Source of the DNA: Astropecten irregularis
Lineage: Eukaryota > Echinodermata > Asteroidea > Paxillosida > Astropectinidae
DNA: 64,000 nucleotides
Direction: 5' to 3'
Assembly (NCBI GenBank): GCA_963971285.1
Contig: OZ020254.1
Location: forward strand, 806,001 to 870,000
Both the position numbers and the translations under genes were made by a program. The notes below the pieces were generated by a model that was given only the letters and a program-made list of their open reading frames with translations, was not told the DNA's origin and ran no database searches. Positions 50,301 through 59,000 of this stretch are shown here, piece by piece. Every line of letters starts with the position of its first letter. The first letter of the stretch is position 1.

Positions 50301-53152
50301 CTGATCAAATCAGTGCAGATGGCCATAGAGATATCCACCAAGTACGTCTACCAGGAATATGTATCGGTTCTTTTGCTGTGTGGTTAAGAAAGAGAGCTGC
50401 AGCAGTTTTATTTAGTGGTGTGGAGGGAGTGAATACATGACTGATGATTTTAACCCCCTTCAAACCCTCTTCTAACCTTAAACCCCCTTCCATCCTTTTT
50501 CCAACCTTCTTTCCACTTTCTTCCAACCTTCTTCCAACCTTCTTTTAACCTTCTTCCAACCTTCCCCCAACCTTCTTTCAACCCTCTTTCAATCCTCTTC
50601 CAACCTTCTTCCAACCCTCTTCCAACCCCCTCCCAACCTTCTTCCAACCTTCTTTTAACCTTCTTCCAACCTTCCCCCAACCTTCTTTCAACCCTCTTTC
50701 AATCCTCTTCCAACCTTCTTCCAACCCTCTTCCAACCCCCTCCCAACCTTCTTGCAACCTTCTTCCAACCCTCAGAAGTCATCCAATGTTCTACAACATG
50801 ATAATTCATATTCCGTCCATCCAATCAGGTCCATAGAGAGAGCTGCTGCCCACGACGCTTCCAGGAAGGAGCAAGAAGCCAGAGGGTTGCTTGACAGACA
50901 AAAGCTGATGAACGAGAAGGAAGCCGAACAAGAGAGAGCAAAGCTCTTTGCTTTGCAGGCAGAGGCAGCTGCAATAGAGTCCACAGGACAAGCTAAGGCT
51001 GAGGCTCAGGTATGATGGAATTATCTACGTCAGTCAGATTCAGAAACTTGGAGAGATTGACAGGTCTATATGAATGTTCATTGAGGGTCATTGGCGCATC
51101 TCTCACTTTATATCAACCAGGCAGAGTGGGTCTCCCATCTTCTGATTATAAACTTCTTTCTTTCGGAGATAAATTGTTTCTTTTATAGCCGGTCCCAAAC
51201 TGCCGAACTCGATCTGTCTCCATCAAAATCAGGAATTCTTCTTCTACCACTATGTTTAGGAAATATTTTTTTTTTAAAAGAAGAGATTTTTTTGTTCATG
51301 TAACCCCCATGTTTGTCTTTTTATTTCTCAGAATATTTTGTACAGCGCTTTGATCTCTCATGTAAAGGCCCTTAATTAAATACCTGTCATTATTATTTGT
51401 ATTATTAACAATTACTCAGTAAGTAGCGAGTACCTCGCTTAAATTTACAAATTTATACTCTTTTTACCAAATCTACCCAACATGTTTCACTCAGTGACTG
51501 ATGATTGCCTTTGATACTCAAAAACTCACAGGCCCGTGCCGAGTCACTTCTCATTGAGTGCCACAGTGCCATTGATTCGGCCCGGCTGAAGGCCGAAGCT
51601 GAGGAAGTGATCCACGGTGCTGAACTTCAGTCCCAGAATCTGCTGCAGATGTCAGAGCTGGGCTACAATCGGCAGCTCAATAACGCAGAGATACACAAAT
51701 GCAACCATCTCAGCAACATCGAGGCAAGTTGGATTTTTTTCAGGGAGGTCAAGTCTCTTGGTCATAGGCTTCATAGCAATGCCTTTGTGATTATTCTGGG
51801 GCCAAATTCACAGCCCTGCTTAGCACGAAAATACGCTAACCATGAAATTTCTGTCTTTATAAAAACAGGATTAACACAAAATTACCATGTGTTGTGTATC
51901 ACTTGTGATTGTTCTTTGGCTGCTGTTTGCTGACCATGAGTATTAAATAAAATTGAAATGTATGTTTGTTTTACTGAGCAAGACATTTTGTGCTATTAAA
52001 GCAATTTTGTGTGTCCTTAACTGCTCCATGAAATTGGCTCCTGATGGGCAGGACTGATGTTGCTTACCATCTCTAGCCTGATCGATATTTTCAACAACCT
52101 GTTTATCTTTGATTGCCTAGGTGTCCAAGTTTGACTCCATGGTGAAGGTTCTTGGGGCAGACACCATCGCAGACATTGCCAGCTCAGGACCTAAGCTTAA
52201 GGTAACGTCGGTGATTTCATACCACACCGATAAACCTATGATCAAAACAGGCAGGATCAAATCCACGTCCCAGGCAGGATACGTTAAAATGTGATCTGGT
52301 CTGGCTTTCCTGAAACAAACAGGCCCAGTGGCTTTTTCTTTGCTGGAAGTCAAGTCCACTCTGCCACTTAGGGTTGGGGGCTGAATTTTGCATGAGGAAC
52401 ACATGGCGAAACTGGTCTTCCACAACCTGAACAAGGCCAGTGGTCTCGTGCCCAATTTCATAGAATCCATTACCGTAAGCAAAGATTCTTTGCTTCGCTT
52501 CAGACTTTTTTCTGCTTTAGGTTAGCGTATTTCATGGGAGAGTTATCTTTCTCGCTACGCTAAGCAAGGTCTTTCTGCAGAATGCATACGACAGCGCATT
52601 AGCAAAAAATAATCACAGTTACCCTAGAAATTCTTCACTAACCGAAATTCTTGCTTACGAATTCCATGAAATAGCTTTTACACCTAGTAGTTCCCGTAAG
52701 CACAAAAATAGGACGTTACGGATTCCTTGAAATTGGGCCCTATGATCTTTCCTTTCAAAAATATGAATGGACTGGGCACCTAGCTATAATTCGTCAACAT
52801 ATAGGCAGTTAATGTCTCTATCTCTATTTGAATGTTACAGTACATTACACAATGTACAAAAACTGTCTGTGCTATGAATGGTTTTCCATCAAAATACAAC
52901 ACACTGTCCACTTCGTCTTACTTTTTGAATGAAGTTATTAGCTTCTTCTGATTTTTAATTTTTTTTCTTCCTTTTCTGGCAATATCAGAGCATTATATTT
53001 ATGATTTTTTCTCTCTTTCTTGGTTTGTCAATAAAACTTTCTAGGCGGAACTTCTGGAAAGCCTCGGGATTGAATCAACCCTGATCATGGATGGTTCCAA
53101 CCCAATCAACCTATTCAACACTGCACAGGGAATGATAGCAGGGAACCAGTGA
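38305..53152 (+). CDS. MVP: Major vault protein, 25 coding exons
   Basis: Shell protein of the cytoplasmic vault ribonucleoprotein particle. Exons: 38305-38361, 39170-39303, 39723-39786, 40806-40875, 41020-41177, 42059-42150, 42433-42502, 43221-43382, 43870-44011, 44492-44593, 45240-45351, 45879-45939, 46496-46590, 46921-47005, 47172-47228, 47573-47669, 48095-48174, 48851-48910, 49387-49465, 49881-50023, 50241-50341, 50829-51009, 51532-51723, 52121-52201, 53045-53152. Phases agree at all 24 junctions, giving 860 codons plus stop. N-terminal vault repeats run to about residue 519, with markers such as [32 protein letters not shown] and LWEKELPP. The shoulder spans about 520-655 ([20 protein letters not shown]), the cap helix about 656-805, and the cap ring ends [12 protein letters not shown]. 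The chosen ATG has A at -3 and G at +4. Human MVP is slightly longer, mainly by a tail past the cap ring. Confidence 0.96.
39363..39389 (+). repeat. 27-nt poly-C tract (MVP intron 2)
   Basis: An uninterrupted run of 27 cytosines about 60 bases after the exon 2 donor. The opposite strand could form G-quadruplexes. The length is likely to vary and to be hard to sequence. Confidence 0.9.
39496..39535. repeat. GGGGTCGATTTCAC family, solo end (MVP intron 2)
   Basis: It holds AGGGGTCGATTTCACC and AAACTCATCGTAA, one terminus of the family, with no matching second end nearby. Confidence 0.45.
39897..40165 (+). repeat. tRNA-derived SINE, family B, copy 1 (MVP intron 3)
   Basis: The tRNA-like head GTCAGGTTGGCGTAGCGG carries the A-box, with the B-box GGGTTCAAGTCCGG about 45 bases on. 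A body with CTCTGGGGTTTTCCTCCCAC and TTTCATCAGGCTTTCGAGC and a tail of ATAATAATGATAATAAT follow. A near-identical copy is at 61,928-62,200 in GALC. Both are in sense orientation with their host genes. Confidence 0.75.
40603..40695. repeat. GGAGGGCCTGAC-family, truncated copy (MVP intron 3)
   Basis: It carries the head AATAAACTGCTCATCAGCCA, then ACTTGGAGTTAGGAGGGCC and GATCCTAGCAGAAGG, and stops before the second arm. The order of blocks matches 18,530-18,726. Confidence 0.55.
42222..42371. repeat. GGGGTCGATTTCAC family, rearranged copy (MVP intron 6)
   Basis: It contains AAGTTACGATGAGTTTGGTG directly followed by its own complement CACCAAACTCATCGTAACTT, and then the second half ending CTTCGTGAATTCAACCCC. 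The head-to-head join of two ends suggests one copy inserted into another. Confidence 0.55.
42940..43020 (-). repeat. SINE family A fragment, minus strand (MVP intron 7)
   Basis: It contains GAGCGGGATTCGAACCAGC, the reverse complement of a family A B-box, followed by CTCCAGAACACCGTT. The A-box end is missing. Confidence 0.5.
43396..43600 (+). mobile_element. 3' end of a LINE reverse-transcriptase ORF (MVP intron 8)
   Basis: A 64-codon open frame encodes [19 protein letters not shown], then [11 protein letters not shown] and [14 protein letters not shown], ending in TAA. This is the typical C-terminal tail of CR1/L2/jockey-type non-LTR retrotransposon polyproteins, here 5'-truncated so that only the tail and a short 3'UTR remain. 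The truncation pattern fits normal LINE insertion. It begins about 15 bases after the exon 8 donor. It is not a host exon. Confidence 0.75.
44240..44420 (+). repeat. tRNA-derived SINE (MVP intron 9)
   Basis: It has the B-box TGGGTTCGAGTCCAG, then TGTCCTTGGGCAATACGCT, TTGCTCCTCTTCACCCAGG and AGTAAATGGGTACCTGTGAG. From memory this body is characteristic of SINEs found in echinoderms and other invertebrate deuterostomes. It ends about 70 bases before exon 10. Confidence 0.65.
44923..45104. repeat. CAGTGGAA...TTCCACTG element, pogo/Tigger-like ends, copy 1 (MVP intron 10)
   Basis: The termini CAGTGGAAAACACTATAATG and TTATAGTGGCGTTCCACTG form inverted ends. The interior has CTATACGAACATCATCCTTG. 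A reverse-oriented relative is at 63,640-63,838. The CAGTGGAA terminus resembles pogo/Tigger elements, which duplicate TA; I do not see a clean TA on both sides, so the class is tentative. Confidence 0.5.
45505..45700 (+). repeat. tRNA-derived SINE, family A, copy 3 (MVP intron 11)
   Basis: The leader ends AAGATAATTGACTATTAGGG. The tRNA-like part has GGGTAGCTCAGTTGGTAA and GACTCGAATCTCGCTCC. This copy has the most tRNA-like A-box of the family but a poor B-box. Confidence 0.65.
46074..46340. repeat. ACGTCCCATGATTAG-family palindrome, complete copy (MVP intron 12)
   Basis: The two halves are reverse complements around a centre at CATGATTAGGGGACGTACA: left-half blocks CACTGCAGTGTCCCC-like, GCACTCTATAATTGCAGGCT and TACGTCCC recur inverted as GGGACGTACACCCTGCAATA and GGGGACACTGCAGTAATGG. 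The outer ends are ACCAATCC and GGATCGGTGTAT. A 260-bp non-coding foldback element. Confidence 0.7.
47900..47972. repeat. GGGCCAATTTCA family, partial copy (MVP intron 16)
   Basis: It contains AAGCAAATTTTGAGCTTAAG and GAAATTGGTCCCAG, the right-hand end of the family. The left end is too degraded to place. Confidence 0.4.
48214..48375. repeat. GGAGGGCCTGAC-family, copy 3 (MVP intron 17)
   Basis: The head AATAAACTGCTGCAAACTG is followed by GGGCCTGACACGTTTCGATC, CTAGCAGGATCTTTAAACC, then the complementary arm GATCTTGATAGGATTGAAGC and a closing TCCGACTCCAAGC. It is full length, unlike the 40,603 copy. Confidence 0.6.
48475..48632. repeat. GGGGTCGATTTCAC family, copy 3 (MVP intron 17)
   Basis: It starts GGGGTCGATTTCACC, contains CTTAATTATGATGCATTGCA and GGGTTATCCATCGTAAC, and ends CTTCGTGAAATCGACCCC. 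Orientation is opposite to 33,523-33,662. Confidence 0.65.
50449..50775. repeat. AACCTTCTTCC minisatellite with higher-order repeat (MVP intron 21)
   Basis: The array consists of 10-11 bp variants of CTTCTTCCAAC on the plus strand, purine-rich on the other. A block of about 120 bp, beginning near AACCTTCTTTTAACCTTC, occurs twice almost unchanged (from about 50,534 and 50,654), so it is a higher-order array. It ends about 55 bases before the exon 22 acceptor. Open frames on its minus strand are a product of the repeat. Confidence 0.85.
51060..51410 (+). mobile_element. Candidate LINE 3'UTR remnant (MVP intron 22)
   Basis: The end reads TACAGCGCTTTGATC and GTAAAGGCCCTTAATTAAA followed by an ATT-rich tail, which resembles the 3' terminus of CR1/L2-type LINEs as I remember them. 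No reverse-transcriptase frame is readable. Confidence 0.3.
51532..51723 (+). other. MVP exon 23 with probable GC donor
   Basis: The exon encodes 64 residues of the cap-helix coiled coil (residues 735-798). Its coding frame continues cleanly into exon 24, but at the required point the sequence is GAG followed by GCAAGT, not GT. GCAAGT after AG is the classical form of a U2-type GC-AG intron. No GT nearby gives both frame and homology. Confidence 0.75.
51798..52040. repeat. GGGCCAATTTCA family, copy 3 (MVP intron 23)
   Basis: It starts GGGGCCAAATTCACAGC and ends CATGAAATTGGCTCC. It is close to 9,815-10,059 along its length, including CACTTGTGATTGTTCTTT and the CTGACCATGAGT block, in the same orientation. 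Confidence 0.65.
52450..52740. repeat. GGGCCAATTTCA family, divergent palindrome (MVP intron 24)
   Basis: It starts GCCCAATTTCATAGAATCC and ends GGATTCCTTGAAATTGGGCC. A CGTAAGCA word is repeated near both ends in opposite orientation. Its interior differs from the other copies, so it may be a sister family with similar ends. Confidence 0.55.
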
Positions 53153-53197
53153 TTAAATTACACTCTCCAGAAATACCACAAATGCAATTTCAAGTGA

Positions 53198-53282
53198 ACA
53201 ATGAAAAATTGACTGTAGAGGGATTCGAACCAGCGACCTCCTGAATACCGTACAGGCGCTCTTCCAACCGAGGCCACATCAC
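53198..53282 (-). repeat. SINE family A, minus strand, in MVP 3'UTR
   Basis: It contains GGGATTCGAACCAGCGACC and GAATACCGTACAGGCGCTC, the reverse complement of the family A tRNA-like region. It starts only 46 bases after the stop codon, so it should be part of the MVP mRNA. Confidence 0.6.
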
Positions 53283-53684
53283 CTCAATTTAGTTTAGTTC
53301 AGCGCTGTCATCTCCCACCTTGTGTTTATATGATTCTGAGAAGAACCAGTCAACAAAAACCTGTTTCAATATTAGGCCTAAAAAAAAAATTGTTGTGTTG
53401 CCCTCAGCGACCGACCGTAAAATGCCAAAACTTTGGGTCGGGATTTTTTATTTTTTTTCCTCTGAGTCCTAAAGTATAAAAACTCACCATTTTTGACAGA
53501 AAATGTAAGATTTAGCAGTAAAAATGCATGTCTCCTCAAAATGACCCAAGACCATTGATTTATAAGCCCTGGTGACCATACATCCTGTATTTATTCTTAA
53601 ATGTTTGAAAGTCTGCCAAAAAAGAATCAAAAGAAAATAAATCGGCCTTATCGTCGCTTTCTTTTTTAATCTTCTGTTGAAGAG

Positions 53685-53690
53685 AATAAA
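53685..53690 (+). terminator. Candidate MVP polyadenylation signal
   Basis: AATAAA followed by GT-rich TTGTTGGGCATGTGAG. Another AATAAA lies at 53,636-53,641 with a T-rich region after it. Either would give a 3'UTR of about 0.5 kb. Confidence 0.35.
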
Positions 53691-54580
53691 TTGTTGGGCA
53701 TGTGAGTTAACCATCTCTCACAGAGCCATAAATATATTCCACTAAAAAAAATGTAATCTCACAATGATAATTGCCTTCCCATGTTTTGTTGTAATCTAGG
53801 ATTGCAAATGTTGTTCTATTTTAGTTGTTAGCCTTGTATACTCATAACTGGATGTTGTTTTTATATTTTGTATGTTTATATTCAAATTTATGCATTTGGT
53901 TGATTAATTAAAAACGTTTTAGCTTGGATGTAATCCAGAGATATTATTATGTTATTCAGATTTTCCTGTAGGAAGGCAATATTAATGAAAATGTTAGCAT
54001 ACGTATATATTTTGCATACCGGGATGTGTCTTTTAGAAATAGAAATATATTTGTGCATGGAGAATGTTTGTGTTTTTTTCATAAAGGGATGAAAAGATTT
54101 AATAAGCAATTTAAAAATGCAATTTAATAAGCATAATCTATTGTACATAAAAAATACTTGGAAAATGATTACTTGGTAAATTACATTGATTGAAAATAGA
54201 CTTAATATCAAATGCACTGAGACTTTTGAGTTAAATGAACTTTTTGCATGTGAAATATTTCATAGAGTTTTGTTTATTGTTGGTCTTGAAAAAAAATCAC
54301 CCAGTGAAGCTGTTGTAGGTAGGCATTTATCTGTTTAATTAGTAACCTATATCACTGCTTTAATATGCCAACACAGAAAGGCTTAAAATGTATTGAAATT
54401 GACTTACTCTTTACAATTTTTATGTACAAGTATATTTAATCAAACATAAATCCTTTTGTGAGAAATTAAATGTTGAGATGTTGGATAGTTTTATATGTGT
54501 AAGGTTTGTTACTGAAAGAAAAAAAATAATATTTTTATTCTATTTTCAACTGAAAAAAAAATGTATTTGTTAGACCTTAA

Positions 54581-54937
54581 AGGTAGTATCATACTTTGGT
54601 AAGAAACCAAAACAGACATGTTCACTCAGATTTATGTATAACTTACAGGGAATGAAGATGGTGCTGGTAGAAACATACCATTAAAATGTTTCCGCCTGAA
54701 ATGGTGTATTTATCCAGAAGTAAGTAAAACAACGACCAAAAATCTTTTTGATCTTTTAAAAGATCAAAAATAAAAGAGGAAAGACTTAAGAAATACTGTG
54801 GCTGTTTTTCACTGTTTTAAAGTGGGCGCACCGTATGGGACTGAAATTTTCACTGATGACTGTTACTGTACTCTGTCTTGATATTTTTGCCTATGAATCT
54901 GTATTTCTTTGATAAAAATCAAAGCATGATATTACCT
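54581..54937. repeat. TTAA-flanked element, best-preserved copy
   Basis: Exact TTAA lies on both sides (54,577-54,580 and 54,938-54,941). Termini AGGTAGTATCATACTTTG and AAAGCATGATATTACCT are inverted. The interior shares GTGTATTTATCCAGAA and TTTCCGCCTGAAATGG with 7,286-7,636 and 26,807-27,152. Confidence 0.7.
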
Positions 54938-55896
54938 TTAAGAACATACTACATATATATATATATCGGAAAGTTGCAGATAAATATAATGCTGGTTCAT
55001 TAATACAGAAAAATAATAATAAATACAATTCATAAAGAAATTCCAGAAATGGCTTAATTTCTGTTTGTGTTTTTTTTATTTGTTTGTTTGTTTGCCTGGG
55101 TGTCTGTTTAATTTTTAATTGTTTAATTGTTTATTATTAATATTTTATTCGGCCATCAAAATACAGCAGAATACAAAGCCTTAATTTGTCTAAATTACCA
55201 AGCAAAGGTTGTGCAGGACTTCATCATGCAGTTTTATCTGTATGAACTGACAACTCGAAAATGTGTACTATGAGGCTATAACTTTATTTAATTGAAATGC
55301 AGGCAATAGTCATTGGTCACATTGATCTTATTCACAGCAGTATCATCAGTCAGCTGACAATTGCATCACGTGGTCAAATCGCCTGACCAAATCACATGAC
55401 TATGATTTGGGACTGAAGTGGCGCTCTGCTCTACCTCTAGGCTCTAATACCAGCCTTTATTGCAGTCTACAGTCTGCAAAATGTCTACTAAGACACTATC
55501 CAGAATCCAGATCTGGTGTTTCTTCGGGCAATTAAATAATTAAAAGCCAAATTATGTGACAAATGTCCCATGCTTGTGAACATATTACATTAATGAACGT
55601 TAAATTGACTTCGGGGACCCACATTTTAATTTTGTTCAAGTCCATCTGTTTTGAATTTTCATTTTGTTTGTAAAAGTAATTCATGAAGAAATACCAGAGA
55701 CATTTACTCCAACTTTTAACATTCACTGGCATGAATTTGTTTCATTTTTTAACAATAAAAATGAATTTGGGGCTTTGAGTTTTCCTAAACGGGGGAAACA
55801 AGGCACTCGGGTTAAACTTTAATGCGACTTAACACAAGCCTATGGGATGCTTTGCCTCGACCTTGACCTTGGAATTCTGCCGCTATATCATGGAGG

Positions 55897-55904
55897 TATA
55901 AAAA
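55897..55904 (+). promoter_or_regulatory. Candidate TATA box of GALC
   Basis: TATAAAAA in the context GAGGTATAAAAAGG, 118 bases before the GALC ATG. A start site about 30 bases downstream would give a 5'UTR of roughly 85-90 nt. Neither of the other two genes shows a comparable box. Confidence 0.4.
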
Positions 55905-56014
55905 GGATCGATTATGCACACGTGTGTGTGGTCTTGCTGTAGTGTAGGCTTACTGCCGCACCTAGTTAGTTGCAAATTCTAAAAACTAATCGTTTCTTCC
56001 TCCGTCCATGAGCT

Positions 56015-59000
56015 ATGGGGCTGTATATCACAGTTTGTTGGCTCTTGTTTGTTGTTGTCCTGTGCATAACTGGTGATTTGGTGGCTTCTGAGTACGTGAT
56101 TAGCGATGCCCAAGGACTGGGGCGGAGGTTTGATGGTATCGGTGGTCTCAGTGGTGGAGGGGTGAGTTACAAAAGTTATGGTTTTAACCTTAATAATAAT
56201 ATTCAAGAGGACACCACTACTACTACTACCATCGTATTTACGTGTGTTACTAAAAACTAATTCACATGGAATGGTAGTTGCGATGATCGTAACCCTAGGT
56301 CTGACCAGGGACTGGGACCTAAGGTCCCATCCAGTCCCTGGTCAGACCTAGGGTCCCAGTCCCTGGTCAGACCTAGGGTTACGATCATCGCAACTAATGG
56401 AATGGATGCTTCCTAAGGCTGAAACGATACATCGATATATCGATGCATCGCGATACATTCGGTCACGATACGATTTATCGATACGAACATTCGATATCGG
56501 TATTTTTGATAATAATATAAAACATAAACTTTATTGCTGAAAGTCACATAAATGTCTAATTAGCCTACTGCAAAAAAAACACCCAGAAATATACGTATAA
56601 AAGCAGAAGAAAATGCCACCTTTTTTGCCGAAAAGCACAGCGCTCCGATCCTACGGATGACATAGCTCACACAGTACACAACTTAAGGTCAACCATGGGC
56701 TTTTATAGATCGCGTGGTGTACACGTACATGCAAACAGCAACCAGTACTCAGTAGTACGCTGCTAGCTTCAGTCATGTTGGCCGGAAGCGGTAAGCATAG
56801 TCATTGCACAATGTACAGTACATGTAATTGTGTGCAACGCGGCATCGCATGCACGTGCTCTCAGCTCAGTGAAGTCAGCACGGCCAGCGCCAGCGCACGT
56901 GTAAGCTTCAGTCATGAAGGCCGGAAGTGCATGGACATGACTTGTGCTGTCGAGTGAAGTAGCGCTCTGGATCTGTTTTGAATTTATTTATTTATTTTAA
57001 ACCAAGATATATCGCGATATATATCGTATCGTGTGGCATGTATCGTGATACGTATCGTATCGCGACACAGGCGTATCGTTTCAGCCATGCTTTACACAAG
57101 TGGTTTTTAAGTTGCCTAGTACTAGTAGGTGGCCTAATTTAGTAATTTCTACCTCCATGGTAATTATTAATTATTAGGCCAAACAGCAACTACAAAATAC
57201 ACTGTTGACTGTAGTTTGTAGGCCTAATCAAAAGGTAAACAGGCTTACTGTTTAGTGTACTGCTATTTGCATCATGGTAACGTTACCAATATTTTTTTAT
57301 TATTTTGATTTTTGAATGGGAACTGGAATTGTGAAAGTCCAAGCACCAGAATAACATAAATTTATAGTATACTACTTGCTGGTCCAACTGCAAGAATGTG
57401 CCAGAGCTAGGGGATGCGTCGTACTGTTCTTCAATTTTGATGGTGTCCGTTCAGTCTTGATGGTTTCAGCCTATTATAGATTTTCCAAACTAATACTGAC
57501 GTGCTAAAACTTGTTTTTCTAGGCAACCTCCAGATTACTGGTGAATTATCCGGAGCCATATCGGTCGCAGATTCTGGACATTCTCTTTAAGGTACAGTAG
57601 TCAGTACATCATTCATAAATCTTTCTTCCACTCACAACTCATCATCATTCGAGTGGGATTCGAACCAGAGTCAAAATACTTAAACTATGTTGAGAAATTT
57701 AAAACTGCATATCGTAATTTTTGGGAATTCTAGGGGAAAAAAGAAGAAAAGAATGCAGATTACAAGCCATGATACAAACATTATTTGCTGTCACATGGAC
57801 ATTGTCAAAAACTGATCCCTGGCAATTTGTAAAAAAAAAATTAACCCACACGTAGAATTGTTTGGCCCACCCCACATTTATGAAAGTGGACAAAAATCTT
57901 GAAGAATGTAGACTAAGAAAATGACAAGTAGACATCACAGATGATCAGAAGCCGTTATCATTTTTGTTAAATCTCTTCTTCATTCAATGAACAGCCCAAC
58001 TTTGGAGCATCGTTGCCCATTTTGAAGGTTGAGATCGGCGGAGATTCACAGAGTACTGATGGGACAGAATCATCTCATATGCACACAGCTAATGATGAGA
58101 ATTATCAGAGAGGATATGAATGGTGGCTGATGAAGGAGGCTAAGAAGGTAATGAATAAGATAGATAGCGGCCTTCTCCAAACCTTGGCTTTGGCTCTGGT
58201 TATGGCTCTGCATGGCTTCGTCTTTGTCATCCAAAATACTGTTTGTGGTTTTTCATTGAAGCTGAAGCTCTGTTTTCCTTTTCTAACCAGAGAATCTACT
58301 TCCAAACCACATCCAATTAAAAGCCTCTACATTGATACCCATAATTTTAGAATGGATTCACGAAATATAGCCAGAGTGGAAGCCTGAGCCAGAGCCGAGG
58401 TTTGGAAAAAGGGCTTAGAGGAAGCTGAAAGGCTTTGCCTATACTGTACACCAATCCGATGGCACAAAATACCATCTGCGATTACTGCGGTGTCCCCGTC
58501 CGCCTTTTGTGTGTAATGCCCGAATCTGACTTGCGATTCATGTAATTGGCCCTGCAGTGTATCAGGGGACATACACCCAGCATGAAAATTCCTTTGCGGC
58601 CACTAAGTTGGCACAAGAAGTTGATGGGGACACCGCAGTAATGGCGGACGATATGTCATGCCATCGATCGGCCTATAGACAAAGGGGGCCATATCACAGA
58701 TAATTCATAGGTGCATGCACACGAGAGGCAATCTGTTGTCTACCAATTGTACGTATACAGTCACCCAGACAAAGGGTTGAACCCAAACTGAACTTGTCAT
58801 CACTTTTTATTTGGGTATTAACAATAGGCTTCTTCATATACTGCACATATCTAGAGTACATTAATTGATTTTAATCAGAAATATAAAGAAAGATATATGT
58901 GTACATAATATTTAAAACAAAAGATATACAGCTATTAACTTAAACTGTTCTTGAATTTTATTGTTTCTTCAAAGTATTTGGCACTCTGCCTATATATCGT

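Larger units (their letters stand above)
53153..56014 (+). other. MVP 3' flank and MVP-GALC intergenic region
   Basis: No coding sequence is recognised. It holds a minus-strand SINE directly after the MVP stop, two AATAAA signals, a TTAA-flanked transposon, a short TA run near 54,956-54,966 and AT-rich DNA. The final 120 bases contain the presumed GALC core promoter. Confidence 0.5.

Noticed and set aside
50450..50680. Minus-strand open frame rich in GWKKV/LEEGW repeats
   Set aside because: It is the translation of the 10-11 bp minisatellite on the non-coding strand inside an MVP intron; the periodicity is that of the DNA repeat.
56008..56110. Upstream ATG at 56,008 as the GALC start
   Set aside because: It is out of frame with the GH59 sequence. 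The ATG at 56,015 opens directly into a signal peptide and the conserved [10 protein letters not shown] motif.
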